NCBI GenBank assembly: GCA_001770775.1
Contig: MESA01000033.1
Span: forward strand, 16,566-80,565
Length of the DNA stretch: 64,000 nucleotides
Direction of reading: 5' to 3'
Source: Burkholderiales bacterium RIFCSPHIGHO2_12_FULL_63_20
Lineage (GTDB): Bacteria > Pseudomonadota > Gammaproteobacteria > Burkholderiales > Burkholderiaceae_C
Shown here: piece after piece, positions 18,096-28,316 of the stretch
How the letters are laid out: every line of letters starts with the position of its first letter
Position numbering within the stretch: the first letter of the stretch is position 1
Notes under the pieces: model-generated
Databases searched by the model: none
Told to the model about the DNA's origin: nothing
The model's input: the letters and a program-made list of their open reading frames with translations, nothing else
Position numbers and translations under genes: made by a program

Positions 18096-19550
18096 TCAGG
18101 GCGCGATCTGTTCGGCATAGTCATACAGCGCCCCCAGGATGTCCTGGCCACGCTCGTCCTCATCAGACAGGGTTTCGCCCAGCGCATCGATGCGCTCAAA
18201 GAAGGCCTGCAGCGACAGGCCACCGCCCTGCCCTTCGTGCAGACGCGCCACCCGCAATGCCTGCCATCGACCCAGCTCGGCATCGTTGAGGGTGTCGGGG
18301 AAATTGCGGGCACGGTAGCGGAAGAACAGCTCCTCCAGCCGCTCGTCCGCAAAGGCCGGGTGTTTGTCGGCCAGTTGTTCGCCCGAGAGGGTGCGCAGGC
18401 GCTCGAGCACGCGCCGGTCATCGTTGCCGACGAAGCCACCGTAGAGGTCTTCGTCCACGTCGGTACCGAGCGAGCGATCGGGCCGGGTGAAGACCTCGGC
18501 CCAGATGCCGTCCATGCTGGGGCTGTGGGCCGCGGCGACTTCGGCATGGGACAGGGCCGTGGCCAGGTCGATGCCCCACTTCTGGCACAAGGCCGGGCTG
18601 AGGATTTTCAGGTTACCGACCACCATGGGCGACTTGTTGATGTGCACGCTCTTGAGCGGCAGACGCGTCACGCCTTCCGGCAGGTCGGCGGCTTTGGTGA
18701 ACAGGCGCAGGCGCAGCTCGTCGGCATTGAGGCCGAACAGCTCACGGGGATCGTGCGCGAGGTCCCACACCAGGATCTCGTTCTTGTTGCTGGGGTGCTG
18801 GGCCAGCGGCCAGACCAGGGCCATGCAGCCGCGCTCGTGGCTGAACATGCCGGAGATGTGCAGGAAAGGCTTCCAGTTCGCGCGGGGCTGGTCCAGCCCG
18901 GCTTCGGCCAGCACGGCGCTTTTCTGGCGCAGCTTCAGGCAGAAGTCCCACAGGCGGGGCTGGGCTTGCTTGAGCAAGCGTGCCAAGGCGATGGTGGCGC
19001 GCACGTCCGACAGGGCATCGTGGGCGGCCTCGTGGCTCAGACCATTGGCCTTGGTAAGGTGCTCCAACTTGAAGGAGGGGCGGCCGTCATCATGCTTGGG
19101 CCATTGGATGCCTTCGGGCCGAAGTGCCCAGGTGGTGCGCACCACGTCCAGCAGGTCCCAGCGGCCGCAGCCATTCTGCCATTCGCGGGCATAGGGATCG
19201 ATGAGGTTGCGCCAGAACAGGTGGCGCGTGACCTCGTCGTCAAAGCGGATGGTGTTGTAGCCCACGCCGACGGTGTTCGGCTGGGCCAGCTCGTGCTCGA
19301 TGGCGCTGGCAAACGCGTGCTCGGGCACGCCCTGCTCCAGGCAGGTCTGCGGCAGGATGCCGGTGAGCAGGCAGGCTTCGGGGTCGGGCAGGTAGTCGGG
19401 CGCGGGGGCGCAGTACTGCATCAGCGGCTCGCCGATCTCCTTGAGGTCCACATCGGTGCGCACGCCGGCGAACTGCGAGGGGCGGTCGCGCCGCGGCACC
19501 TTGCCGAAGGTTTCGTAGTCGTGCCAGTAGAAAGTGAAATCGCCGCTCAT
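18096..19550 (-). CDS. sbcB: Exodeoxyribonuclease I
   Basis: The 484-residue protein degrades single-stranded DNA 3' to 5' and acts in mismatch repair and recombination. The DEDD exonuclease domain opens with FYWHDYETFG (Asp and Glu metal ligands) and continues with VGYNTIRFDDEVTRHLFWRN and HDALSDVRATIALA. The central ExoI SH3-like and C-terminal domains are present (LGRWQALRVARL and beyond). ATG 19550 starts the conserved region; an open extension to 19670 is not family-like. Length is close to the E. coli enzyme (475). Confidence 0.95.
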   Translation of the reverse strand: MSGDFTFYWHDYETFGKVPRRDRPSQFAGVRTDVDLKEIGEPLMQYCAPAPDYLPDPEACLLTGILPQTCLEQGVPEHAFASAIEHELAQPNTVGVGYNTIRFDDEVTRHLFWRNLIDPYAREWQNGCGRWDLLDVVRTTWALRPEGIQWPKHDDGRPSFKLEHLTKANGLSHEAAHDALSDVRATIALARLLKQAQPRLWDFCLKLRQKSAVLAEAGLDQPRANWKPFLHISGMFSHERGCMALVWPLAQHPSNKNEILVWDLAHDPRELFGLNADELRLRLFTKAADLPEGVTRLPLKSVHINKSPMVVGNLKILSPALCQKWGIDLATALSHAEVAAAHSPSMDGIWAEVFTRPDRSLGTDVDEDLYGGFVGNDDRRVLERLRTLSGEQLADKHPAFADERLEELFFRYRARNFPDTLNDAELGRWQALRVARLHEGQGGGLSLQAFFERIDALGETLSDEDERGQDILGALYDYAEQIAP

Positions 19551-19590
19551 GACATCGGGCCAGCAGAAAGTCAAAAAAGAAAGCCAGGAT

Positions 19591-19624
19591 GGACAAACGG
19601 CCCGCTGGACAACCAGTCGGGCCG
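19591..19624 (-). terminator. Hairpin terminator after the KAS III-type gene
   Basis: On the minus strand, a GC-rich hairpin (19598-19624, arms CGGCCCG with a short CTGG/CCAG inner stem and one bulged base) starts 24 bp after the stop and is followed by TTTGTCC. The T tract is short, so termination may be partial and sbcB could be reached by read-through. Confidence 0.5.
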
Positions 19625-19647
19625 CTTGGACGGGAGTATCGGGCAGA

Positions 19648-20769
19648 TCAGCGCTTGCGCACGACCACACAGCCCACCGAGTAACCGGCGCCGAAGGAGC
19701 AGATCACGCCGACGTCGCCGGACGCCAGATCGCTCTTGTGCAGGTGGAAGGCGATGATGGAGCCGGCCGAGGAGGTGTTGGCGTACTCGTCCAGGATCAG
19801 CGGGGCCACGTCGGGGGTGACTTCGCCACCGGTCAGGCGCTTGACGATGAGCTGGTTCATCGACAGGTTGGCCTGGTGCAGCCAGTAACGGCGCACGTCG
19901 GTGGCGGCCAGACCCAGCTCGGTCAACTCGGACTCGATGTGGGCGGCGGCGATGGGCACCACTTCCTTGAAGACCTTGCGGCCTTCTTGGCGGAAGGTCT
20001 TGTCGCGAGCGGTCGGGTCGCTGTCTTCGCTGCGGTTGAGGTAGCCGAAGTTGTTGCGGATGTTGTTGGAGAACTGGGTGGCCAGCTTGGAGCCCAGCAC
20101 TTCCCACTGCTCGGACGACGTGGCGGTGTCGGCACGTTCGACGATGGTGGCGGTGGCCACGTCACCGAAGATGAAGTGGCAGTCGCGGTCTTTCCACTCC
20201 TGGTGGCCCGAGGTGATCTCGGGGTTGATCACCAGCACGCACCTGGCCGAGCCCGACTTGATGGCGTTGACCGCCTGCTCCAGCCCGAAGGTGGCAGCCG
20301 AACAGGCCACGTTCATGTCGTAGCCATAGCCCTTGGCGCCGATGGCGTTCTGGATTTCGATGGCGATGGCGGGGTAGGCGCGCTGCAGGTTGGAGCACGA
20401 GCAGATGACGGCGTCAATGTCGGAACCGGTCTTGCCCGCAGCGGCCATGGCCTTCTTCGCCGCTTCGACACCGATTTCAGCCAGGATGGACAACTCGTCG
20501 TCGCCGCGCGGCTGCAGTCGCGGGTACATGCGTGCGGGGTCGAGGATGCCCGACTTTTCCATCACGTAGCGCTGCTTGATGCCCGACGCCTTTTCGATGA
20601 ACTCGACGCTGGAGTGGGACAGGGCCGTCAGCGTGCCGGCTTCGATCTCGGCAGCGTGCTCGGCGTTGTACCGGTCCACGTAGGCGTTGAAGGCCTCGAC
20701 CAACTCGGCATTGGTGATGGTGTAAGGCGGCTGGTACAAACCAGTTCCGCTGATGACGACTGCGCTCAT
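19648..20769 (-). CDS. Beta-ketoacyl-ACP synthase III-type enzyme
   Basis: The 373-residue thiolase-fold protein has the KAS III catalytic set: Cys in [10 protein letters not shown], His in [11 protein letters not shown] and Asn in [11 protein letters not shown]. It is longer than housekeeping FabH (about 317) because of an N-terminal helix-rich insert ([18 protein letters not shown]). This insert resembles a second FabH-like class common in Burkholderiales. It should condense an acyl-CoA with malonyl-ACP, but the chain length is unknown. The start is ATG 20769 ([16 protein letters not shown]). It stands alone, without other fatty acid genes nearby. Confidence 0.88.
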   Translation of the reverse strand: MSAVVISGTGLYQPPYTITNAELVEAFNAYVDRYNAEHAAEIEAGTLTALSHSSVEFIEKASGIKQRYVMEKSGILDPARMYPRLQPRGDDELSILAEIGVEAAKKAMAAAGKTGSDIDAVICSCSNLQRAYPAIAIEIQNAIGAKGYGYDMNVACSAATFGLEQAVNAIKSGSARCVLVINPEITSGHQEWKDRDCHFIFGDVATATIVERADTATSSEQWEVLGSKLATQFSNNIRNNFGYLNRSEDSDPTARDKTFRQEGRKVFKEVVPIAAAHIESELTELGLAATDVRRYWLHQANLSMNQLIVKRLTGGEVTPDVAPLILDEYANTSSAGSIIAFHLHKSDLASGDVGVICSFGAGYSVGCVVVRKR

Positions 20770-20882
20770 GGCACCCCGGGGACTCAAGCCAAAACCCTGG
20801 ATTTTGCCACCTTTCCCCTGCGGGGCCAATCCATGACACGACTGTCACATGGCCATACAGACGAGATCGTGATGCAACGCAA

Positions 20883-21575
20883 TCAGAACGGCGGTGCGCT
20901 GGTCCAGTGCATGCGTTCACCGGTCTGCGGGTGGGGCAGGCTCAAGGCCGCCGCGTGCAGCAGCAGCCGGGGCGCACGCGCCTGACTGTCGGCATCGCCA
21001 TAGAAGGGGTCGCCCAGCATCGGGTGGCCCAGCGCCAGCATGTGCACGCGCAGCTGGTGGGAGCGCCCGGTGATGGGGGTCAGGGCCACGCGGGTTTCGC
21101 CCTGGTCCACGTCACGGGCCAGCACCTCGTAACGGGTCTGCGAAGGCTTGCCGCGCTCGAAGCACACCATCTGGCGGGGCCGGTTGGGCCAGTCGGCGCT
21201 CAGCGGCAGGTCGATCTCGCCCTGGTCCTGCGCCAGCAGGCCTTTGACGACCGCCACGTAGCGCTTGTCCACCTGACGATCCTGAAACAGCACGCTCAAG
21301 GCCCGCTGCATGGCCTCGCCGCGAGCGAACACCAGCAGGCCGGAGGTGGCCATGTCCAGGCGGTGCACGGTGAGCGCCTCGGGGAAGCGCTGCTGCACGC
21401 GGTGCACCAGGCAATCCTGACGGTCGTCGCCACGGCCCGGCACCGACAACAGCCCCTCGGGCTTGTTGACGACCAGCAGACTGTCATCCACGTAGACCAG
21501 GTCCAGCCCCTCGTCGGCGGGTGGCGCGTAGACCACCTCGCGGCGGATCAGCGACAGATCAGGACGCGGCGTCAT
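20883..21575 (-). CDS. rluA: RluA-family 23S rRNA/tRNA pseudouridine synthase
   Basis: The 230-residue protein has the RluA signature HRLDMATSGLLVFA with the catalytic Asp, plus VNKPEGLLSVPGR and GRSHQLRVHM. It lacks an S4 domain, and its length is close to E. coli RluA (219), which modifies 23S U746 and tRNA U32. The exact target is inferred. Its 5' end overlaps the upstream SBF-like transporter gene by 17 bp, so the two are cotranscribed. Confidence 0.85.
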   Translation of the reverse strand: MTPRPDLSLIRREVVYAPPADEGLDLVYVDDSLLVVNKPEGLLSVPGRGDDRQDCLVHRVQQRFPEALTVHRLDMATSGLLVFARGEAMQRALSVLFQDRQVDKRYVAVVKGLLAQDQGEIDLPLSADWPNRPRQMVCFERGKPSQTRYEVLARDVDQGETRVALTPITGRSHQLRVHMLALGHPMLGDPFYGDADSQARAPRLLLHAAALSLPHPQTGERMHWTSAPPF

Positions 21576-22575
21576 GCCTCACCACCTCGTGACTGACCCG
21601 CGCGGCATAGCGGCGCGCCAGCACCGCGCAGGCGAACAGCTGCATCTGGTGGTACAGCATGATGGGCAGGATCAATACCCCCATGGCCGCATTGCCGCCA
21701 AAGAGCAGCTTGGCCATGGGCATGCCAGAGGCCAGGGTCTTTTTCGAGCCGCAGAACACGGCCACGATCTCATCCTGGGTCTCAAAGCCCAAGGCGCGCG
21801 AGACCTTGCGGGTGAACCACAGCATGGGGAAGAGGAAGACGGCGGCACCCAGCAGGGCTTGCGCGAGCAGCACCGGGCCGTGCTTGGACCACAGGCCATC
21901 GGCCACCGAGTCGCTGAACGCGGCCCAGACCATCAGCACGATCACGCCCCGGTCGAAGACGGTGGTGTAGCGCTTGATGCGCGCAAAAAACGCACCCAGC
22001 CAGGGGCGCAGCAGATGCCCGATCACGAAGGGCAGCAGCAGCATCTGTGCGACCTTGAGCATGGTCTGGCTGATGTCCATCTCGCTGCCCTGCCCGCTCA
22101 TGACCAGGCTGACCAGCAAGGGCGTCAGGAACACGCCCAGCAGGGTCGACAAGGTGGCGTTGAGCACGGCGGCGGCCACATGGCCCCGCGCCAGCGCGGT
22201 CATCGCCACCGACGAGGACACGGTGGAGGGCAAGACCGCGAGGTAGAAGAAGCCCATCAGCAGGTCGTGCGAAATCCAGCGCCCGCCCGCCAAGGCCAGC
22301 ACGGCCCACCAAAGCGGGAACACGACGTAGGTGCAGACCTGCACGAGCAGGTGCAACCGCCACTTGCTGGCCCCGGACTTGAGGCTGTCGGTGGACAGGC
22401 CCATGCCATGCAGGAAAAACAGCAGGAACACGCCGATGTCGGTGACGCGCCCCAGGTGCAAGGGGCCGTCGCTGCGTCCCCAGTCGGGCATGAACGAAGC
22501 CAGCATGACGGCACCCACCATCGCGATCAGAAACCAGTCTGCCGCACCACCTTGTTTGTTCGACGTCTTCAACAC
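21559..22575 (-). CDS. SBF-like (bile acid:sodium symporter superfamily) transporter
   Basis: The protein of about 338 residues has around ten hydrophobic segments and motifs of the SBF-like/DUF4137 group. Among them are FFLHGMGLS, FYLAVLPSTVSSSVAMTALARG and FCGSKKTLASGMPMAKLLFG. Members are sodium-coupled organic anion carriers of uncertain substrate. The start is ambiguous: GTG 22575 has AGGA 9 nt before it, and a TTG lies at 22584. The open frame runs to 22671 without family resemblance. It overlaps rluA at its 3' end and diverges from acnA. Confidence 0.82.
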   Translation of the reverse strand: MLKTSNKQGGAADWFLIAMVGAVMLASFMPDWGRSDGPLHLGRVTDIGVFLLFFLHGMGLSTDSLKSGASKWRLHLLVQVCTYVVFPLWWAVLALAGGRWISHDLLMGFFYLAVLPSTVSSSVAMTALARGHVAAAVLNATLSTLLGVFLTPLLVSLVMSGQGSEMDISQTMLKVAQMLLLPFVIGHLLRPWLGAFFARIKRYTTVFDRGVIVLMVWAAFSDSVADGLWSKHGPVLLAQALLGAAVFLFPMLWFTRKVSRALGFETQDEIVAVFCGSKKTLASGMPMAKLLFGGNAAMGVLILPIMLYHQMQLFACAVLARRYAARVSHEVVRHDAAS

Positions 22576-22694
22576 CAGATTCAATCCTGCACACGTGGCA
22601 TGGCCACACGGGCCATATTGTCCACCGCATGGGCTTGCTGTCAGAATGAAGCTCGCTTTGCCCCGGTACATCGACCACGATACGGAGGGACTTC

Positions 22695-25589
22695 ATGGTC
22701 ACAGACTCTCGCGCGCAGACCTCGCCGCATGCCTTTGCCCACACCCTGAAGTCCTTCCAGACCTCAGTGGGCACCTCGTTGCAGTGCTACTCGCTGCCGG
22801 CCCTGGCCCAGACCTACCCGGGCATCCGACGCCTGCCGGTGTCGATCCGCATCGTGCTGGAGTCGGTGCTGCGCAACTGCGATGGCCACAAGGTCACCGC
22901 CGAGCATGTCAGGCAACTGGCCCACTGGCAACCCAACGCGCCCCGCACGGACGAGATCCCCTTTGTGGTTTCGCGCGTGGTGCTGCAAGACTTCACCGGC
23001 GTGCCCTTGCTGGCCGATCTGGCCGCCATGCGCAATGTGGCCGACGCTCTGGGCAAGGACCCCAAGCGCATTGAGCCGCTGGTGCCGGTGGACCTGGTGG
23101 TCGACCACTCGGTGATGATCGACCACTATGGCGACAAGAAGGCGCTGGACCTGAACATGAAGCTGGAGTTCCAGCGCAATGCCGAGCGCTACGAGTTCAT
23201 GAAGTGGGGCATGCAGGCCTTTGACACCTTTGGGGTCGTGCCTCCGGGCTTTGGCATCGTCCACCAGGTGAACCTGGAATACCTGGCCCGCGGTGTGCAC
23301 CAGACCGCCGACGGCGTGGCCTACCCTGACACGCTGGTGGGCACCGACAGCCACACCACGATGATCAACGGCATTGGCGTGGTTGGCTGGGGCGTGGGGG
23401 GCATTGAAGCCGAGGCCGCCATGCTGGGCCAACCGGTCTACCTGCTGACGCCCGATGTGGTGGGCATGGAGCTGACCGGGCGCCTGCGCGAGGGCGTGAC
23501 CGCCACCGACCTGGTGCTGACCGTCACCGAGTTGCTGCGCAAGGCGAAAGTGGTGGGCAAGTTTGTCGAGTTTTTCGGCGAGGGTACCCGCTCGCTGAGC
23601 GTGCCCGACCGGGCCACCATCGGCAACATGGCGCCTGAGTATGGCGCCACCATGGGTTTCTTCCCCGTCGATGAAAAGACGGTCGAATACTTCAAGGGAA
23701 CGGGCCGTACGAAGGCCGAGCGCCAGGCTTTTGAAGCGTATTTCCGGGCCCAGGAGCTTTTCGGCGTGCCGGATGCCGGAGAGATCGACTACTCCAGCGT
23801 GGTCAAGCTGGATCTGGGCAGCGTGACGCCCTCGCTGGCCGGACCCAAGCGCCCGCAGGACCGCGTGGAGCTGGGCCAGATGGCCCGCAATTTCGCCGAT
23901 CTCTTGACCAAGTCCACCGCCGAGAACGGTTTCAACCAGCCGGCTGCATCGCTGACGCGGCGCCACCCCGTGACAGGATCGGGCGCGAACGCGTGTCTGA
24001 TCCGGCCTCCGATGCCGCAGGGTGCGCCGCGCGATATGGCGGAGATGGTGTCCAACCGCCCCACCATGCGCGCCGCCCCTGAAGACGCCGACATGGCCCC
24101 GGCCGATGCCGCCCCGGGCGCGCTCACGCTCGGCCACGGCGACATCCTGATCGCGGCCATCACGTCTTGTACCAACACGTCCAACCCCAGCGTCTTGCTG
24201 GCGGCCGGGCTGCTGGCCAAGAAGGCCGTCAAGGCCGGTTTGCATGTGCAGCCGCACATCAAGACCTCGCTGGCCCCAGGCTCGCGCATCGTCACCGAGT
24301 ACCTGGAGAAGGCTGGGCTGCTGCCCTATCTGGAAAAGCTCGGCTTTGCGGTGGCCGCCTATGGCTGCACAACCTGCATCGGCAACGCCGGCGACCTGAC
24401 CCCCGAACTCAACGAGACCATCGTCCAGAACGACCTGGTGTGTGCCGCCGTGCTGTCGGGCAACCGCAATTTCGAGGCGCGCATCCACCCCAATCTGAAG
24501 GCCAACTTTCTGGCCAGCCCGCCCCTGGTCGTCGCCTACGCGATTGCCGGCACGGTCACCCGCGATCTGATGACCGAACCGGTCGGCCAGGGCAAGGGCA
24601 AAGACGGCAAACTGCGGGACATCTACCTGGGCGACATCTGGCCGAGCAGCGACGAGATCTACAAGCTGCTCAAGTACGCCATGGATGGCAAGGCCTACCG
24701 CAAGAACTACGAGAAGGTCACCACCAAGCCCGGCAAGCTGTGGGAGCAGACCCAGGGCGTGAGTGGTCAGGTCTACACCTGGCCGCAAAGCACCTACATC
24801 GCCCGCCCGCCCTTCTTTGACGGCTTCGAGGCTCGGCCCAAGGCCGCCGCGCTGGGCGTGCAGCAGGCGCGCATCATGGCGCTGTTCGGTGACTCGATCA
24901 CCACGGACCACATCTCCCCGGCTGGCTCCATCAAGGCCACATCGCCAGCCGGCCAGTACCTGCAGGCGCAGGGCGTGCAAAAGACGGACTTCAACAGCTA
25001 CGGCTCACGCCGTGGCAACCACGAGGTGATGATGCGGGGCACGTTTGCCAATGTCCGCATCAAGAACCTGATGATTCCGCAGCTGGCCGACGGCAGCCGC
25101 GAAGAAGGCGGCTTGACGCTGTTCCAGCACGCGGGTGCGCTGCAGGGCCAGAAACTGCCCATCTACGATGCAGCCATGGCCTATCAGGCCGCTGGCATCC
25201 CCACGGTCATCTTTGGCGGCGAGGAATACGGCACCGGATCCAGCCGCGACTGGGCAGCCAAAGGCACACAGCTGCTGGGCATCCAGGCCGTGGTGGCGCG
25301 CAGTTTCGAGCGCATCCACCGCGCCAACCTCGTCGGCATGGGGGTACTGCCCCTGCAGTTCAAAGGCGATGACAGCTGGCAGTCCCTGGGCCTGCAGGGG
25401 GACGAGGTGATCAGCATTGACCTCGGCCAGGCGATCGAGCCCCAGGCCGATGCGAAGTTGATCATCCAGCGCAGCGATGGCCGCAGCGAGACGGTCAGCG
25501 TGAAGCTACGCATCGACACGCCGATTGAGGTGAGCTACTACCAGCATGGCGGCATCCTGCCCTTTGTGCTGAGGCAGTTGCTGGCCTGA
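22695..25589 (+). CDS. acnA: Aconitate hydratase A
   Basis: The 964-residue aconitase of the AcnA/IRP class has cluster ligands in [10 protein letters not shown] (Cys492) and [11 protein letters not shown] (Cys558, Cys561), and a swivel-domain motif [15 protein letters not shown] Pro/Ala/Met-rich stretch just before the first cluster cysteine (about residues 415-475) is longer than in E. coli AcnA (891 residues). Such an insert is also known in betaproteobacterial AcnA. GGAGG lies 6 nt before ATG 22695. It stands alone as a transcription unit and is convergent with the ArsC-like gene. Confidence 0.95.
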   Translation: MVTDSRAQTSPHAFAHTLKSFQTSVGTSLQCYSLPALAQTYPGIRRLPVSIRIVLESVLRNCDGHKVTAEHVRQLAHWQPNAPRTDEIPFVVSRVVLQDFTGVPLLADLAAMRNVADALGKDPKRIEPLVPVDLVVDHSVMIDHYGDKKALDLNMKLEFQRNAERYEFMKWGMQAFDTFGVVPPGFGIVHQVNLEYLARGVHQTADGVAYPDTLVGTDSHTTMINGIGVVGWGVGGIEAEAAMLGQPVYLLTPDVVGMELTGRLREGVTATDLVLTVTELLRKAKVVGKFVEFFGEGTRSLSVPDRATIGNMAPEYGATMGFFPVDEKTVEYFKGTGRTKAERQAFEAYFRAQELFGVPDAGEIDYSSVVKLDLGSVTPSLAGPKRPQDRVELGQMARNFADLLTKSTAENGFNQPAASLTRRHPVTGSGANACLIRPPMPQGAPRDMAEMVSNRPTMRAAPEDADMAPADAAPGALTLGHGDILIAAITSCTNTSNPSVLLAAGLLAKKAVKAGLHVQPHIKTSLAPGSRIVTEYLEKAGLLPYLEKLGFAVAAYGCTTCIGNAGDLTPELNETIVQNDLVCAAVLSGNRNFEARIHPNLKANFLASPPLVVAYAIAGTVTRDLMTEPVGQGKGKDGKLRDIYLGDIWPSSDEIYKLLKYAMDGKAYRKNYEKVTTKPGKLWEQTQGVSGQVYTWPQSTYIARPPFFDGFEARPKAAALGVQQARIMALFGDSITTDHISPAGSIKATSPAGQYLQAQGVQKTDFNSYGSRRGNHEVMMRGTFANVRIKNLMIPQLADGSREEGGLTLFQHAGALQGQKLPIYDAAMAYQAAGIPTVIFGGEEYGTGSSRDWAAKGTQLLGIQAVVARSFERIHRANLVGMGVLPLQFKGDDSWQSLGLQGDEVISIDLGQAIEPQADAKLIIQRSDGRSETVSVKLRIDTPIEVSYYQHGGILPFVLRQLLA

Positions 25590-25605
25590 AGGAGGGTCGG
25601 TGAAT

Positions 25606-25971
25606 TCAGGCTGACAAGCGAGAAGCCAGCTCGCTGAGGCGCTTGTTGTCAAACCCCACCGACACGACCACGCCATCGCGCTCGATCACCGGGCGCTTGA
25701 TGACACTGGCCTGGCTCAACATCAAGGCCTTGGCGCTGGCGGCATCCACCACGCCGGCCTTCGTCGCCTCGTCCAGCTTGCGCCACGTCGTGCCCTGGCG
25801 GTTCACCAGCGGCTCCCAACCCACGGCCGCAATCCAGGCGTCCACGCGCTCGGCGGGCACGCCCTGCTTCTTGTAGTCGTGGAAGGCGTAGTCCACGCCT
25901 TGTTCGCTCAGCCAGGCGCGGGCCTTCTTGACGGTGTCGCAATTGGGGATGCCGTAAACGATGGTGCTCAT
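25606..25971 (-). CDS. ArsC/Spx-family protein, YffB-like
   Basis: The 121-residue protein opens with MSTIVYGIPNCDTVKKARAWL and has a single N-terminal cysteine (NCDTVKKA), which is the YffB subgroup of the ArsC/Spx family. The middle VNRQGTTWRKLDE and the late VIKRPVIERDG blocks are typical. It has a thioredoxin-like fold, and YffB proteins show glutathione-linked reductase features rather than proven arsenate reduction. It ends 16 bp from the acnA stop in convergent orientation. No ars genes are nearby. Confidence 0.9.
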   Translation of the reverse strand: MSTIVYGIPNCDTVKKARAWLSEQGVDYAFHDYKKQGVPAERVDAWIAAVGWEPLVNRQGTTWRKLDEATKAGVVDAASAKALMLSQASVIKRPVIERDGVVVSVGFDNKRLSELASRLSA

Positions 25972-26053
25972 GGAGGGTCAGTTCAAGCGGGTTGATGCAG
26001 CCGCCACTGTGTCACAAGTCGCGCCGGACCTTGCGGCGTGCGCGCCATGCACC

Positions 26054-26416
26054 TCAGCGCACGGGGGACAAATCCGCCAACTCGACCGCACTCAACTTGC
26101 GGGATCGGAGCACAAAGTGCAGGCCATCGGCGTCTTCCAGCGACATCGTACCCAGGCTGCCTGAGCGCACATCCAGCGTCAACTGCGCGTCTCCCAGGTA
26201 GCTCAGTTGCATCCGGCTGGCATGAAAAGGCACACCCAGCACCTCGCCCAGCTGCACATCGCCCTCACTGAGCGACATCTCCCCACGCTTCAAACACATG
26301 GGCGTGCTGCCATCGCAGCAGCCGTGCGAGAGGTAGAACATCACCTCGCCATGCCGCTGGCGCAAGCCCCGGATCAGCGCCTCTGCCACCTCGGTGGCGA
26401 TCAGACGTTCGATCAT
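26054..26416 (-). CDS. DUF779-family protein
   Basis: The 120-residue protein matches DUF779: FYLSHGCCDGSTPMC supplies three cysteines and a histidine that could bind metal, followed by GEVLGVPFHASRMQL. DUF779 genes commonly sit next to aldehyde dehydrogenase genes, as here, 90 bp after the AcoD-like gene on the same strand. The role is unknown, and a maturation or accessory function for the dehydrogenase is inference. A terminator-like hairpin separates it from the dehydrogenase gene, so its level may be lower. Confidence 0.85.
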   Translation of the reverse strand: MIERLIATEVAEALIRGLRQRHGEVMFYLSHGCCDGSTPMCLKRGEMSLSEGDVQLGEVLGVPFHASRMQLSYLGDAQLTLDVRSGSLGTMSLEDADGLHFVLRSRKLSAVELADLSPVR

Positions 26417-26446
26417 GTTGCGATCTCTTCCCGAACGAAACCCAAT

Positions 26447-26472
26447 GAAAAGGGGCGGCCAGGCCGCCCCAC
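26447..26472 (-). terminator. Hairpin terminator between the aldehyde dehydrogenase and DUF779 genes
   Basis: Minus-strand GGGGCGGCC/GGCCGCCCC arms around a single central base (a 7-bp stem with a 5-nt loop is likelier) are followed by TTTTCATT. It begins 34 bp after the dehydrogenase stop. Confidence 0.7.
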
Positions 26473-26506
26473 CTCCAACCAGGACTCTTGTGGAGCCCTG
26501 TTCACG

Positions 26507-28027
<1,521 letters not shown>

Positions 28028-28108
28028 CGGGGGTCTCCTCAGGTCGGGAATGAATGTGGGATCGAAGGGCTGAAAGGGCCAGGCCGGGGCCGGCACGCTC
28101 CTTCAGAG

Positions 28109-28124
28109 TGCAGGCCGCGTGCCA
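28109..28124 (-). promoter_or_regulatory. Sigma-54 (-24/-12) promoter of the aldehyde dehydrogenase gene
   Basis: On the minus strand the element reads TGGCACG-CGGC-CTGCA, with GG and GC in the 12-bp register and only one base off the core consensus. Transcription should start near 28098, about 70 nt before the ATG. Confidence 0.85.
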
Positions 28125-28185
28125 ATGCGGGTTCGTCCGGAGGCGGCGCGCGCCGCTCCCAGGCAGGCCACGTCCGTCGCTGGCT

Positions 28186-28248
28186 GTCACCCTGTGTCAA
28201 AGCGCTTGCGCCGCCACGCCACACTGTCCCAAAATGACACAGGGTGAC
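28186..28248. promoter_or_regulatory. 14-bp inverted repeat, candidate AcoR-type enhancer sites
   Basis: GTCACCCTGTGTCA (28186-28199) and its exact reverse complement TGACACAGGGTGAC (28235-28248) are 35 bp apart. They lie 62-139 bp upstream of the sigma-54 promoter, the normal enhancer distance. A further TGTC-N7-GACA motif overlaps the right arm. The activator encoded next door is the obvious candidate binder. Confidence 0.7.
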
Positions 28249-28316
28249 CACGGGTGTGTCGCGCTGCCGGCAACGCCATACTCGGCACGACCGCGCTAGA
28301 GAGACCTCATCCCGCC

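Noticed and set aside
18083..18547. A long N-terminal extension of the YgjP-like metallopeptidase.
   Set aside because: It is out-of-frame sbcB sequence. The family region starts just after the sbcB stop.
19648..20769. Calling the KAS III-type gene fabH.
   Set aside because: It is longer than housekeeping FabH and is not beside plsX, fabD or acpP, so it is probably a second, specialised enzyme.
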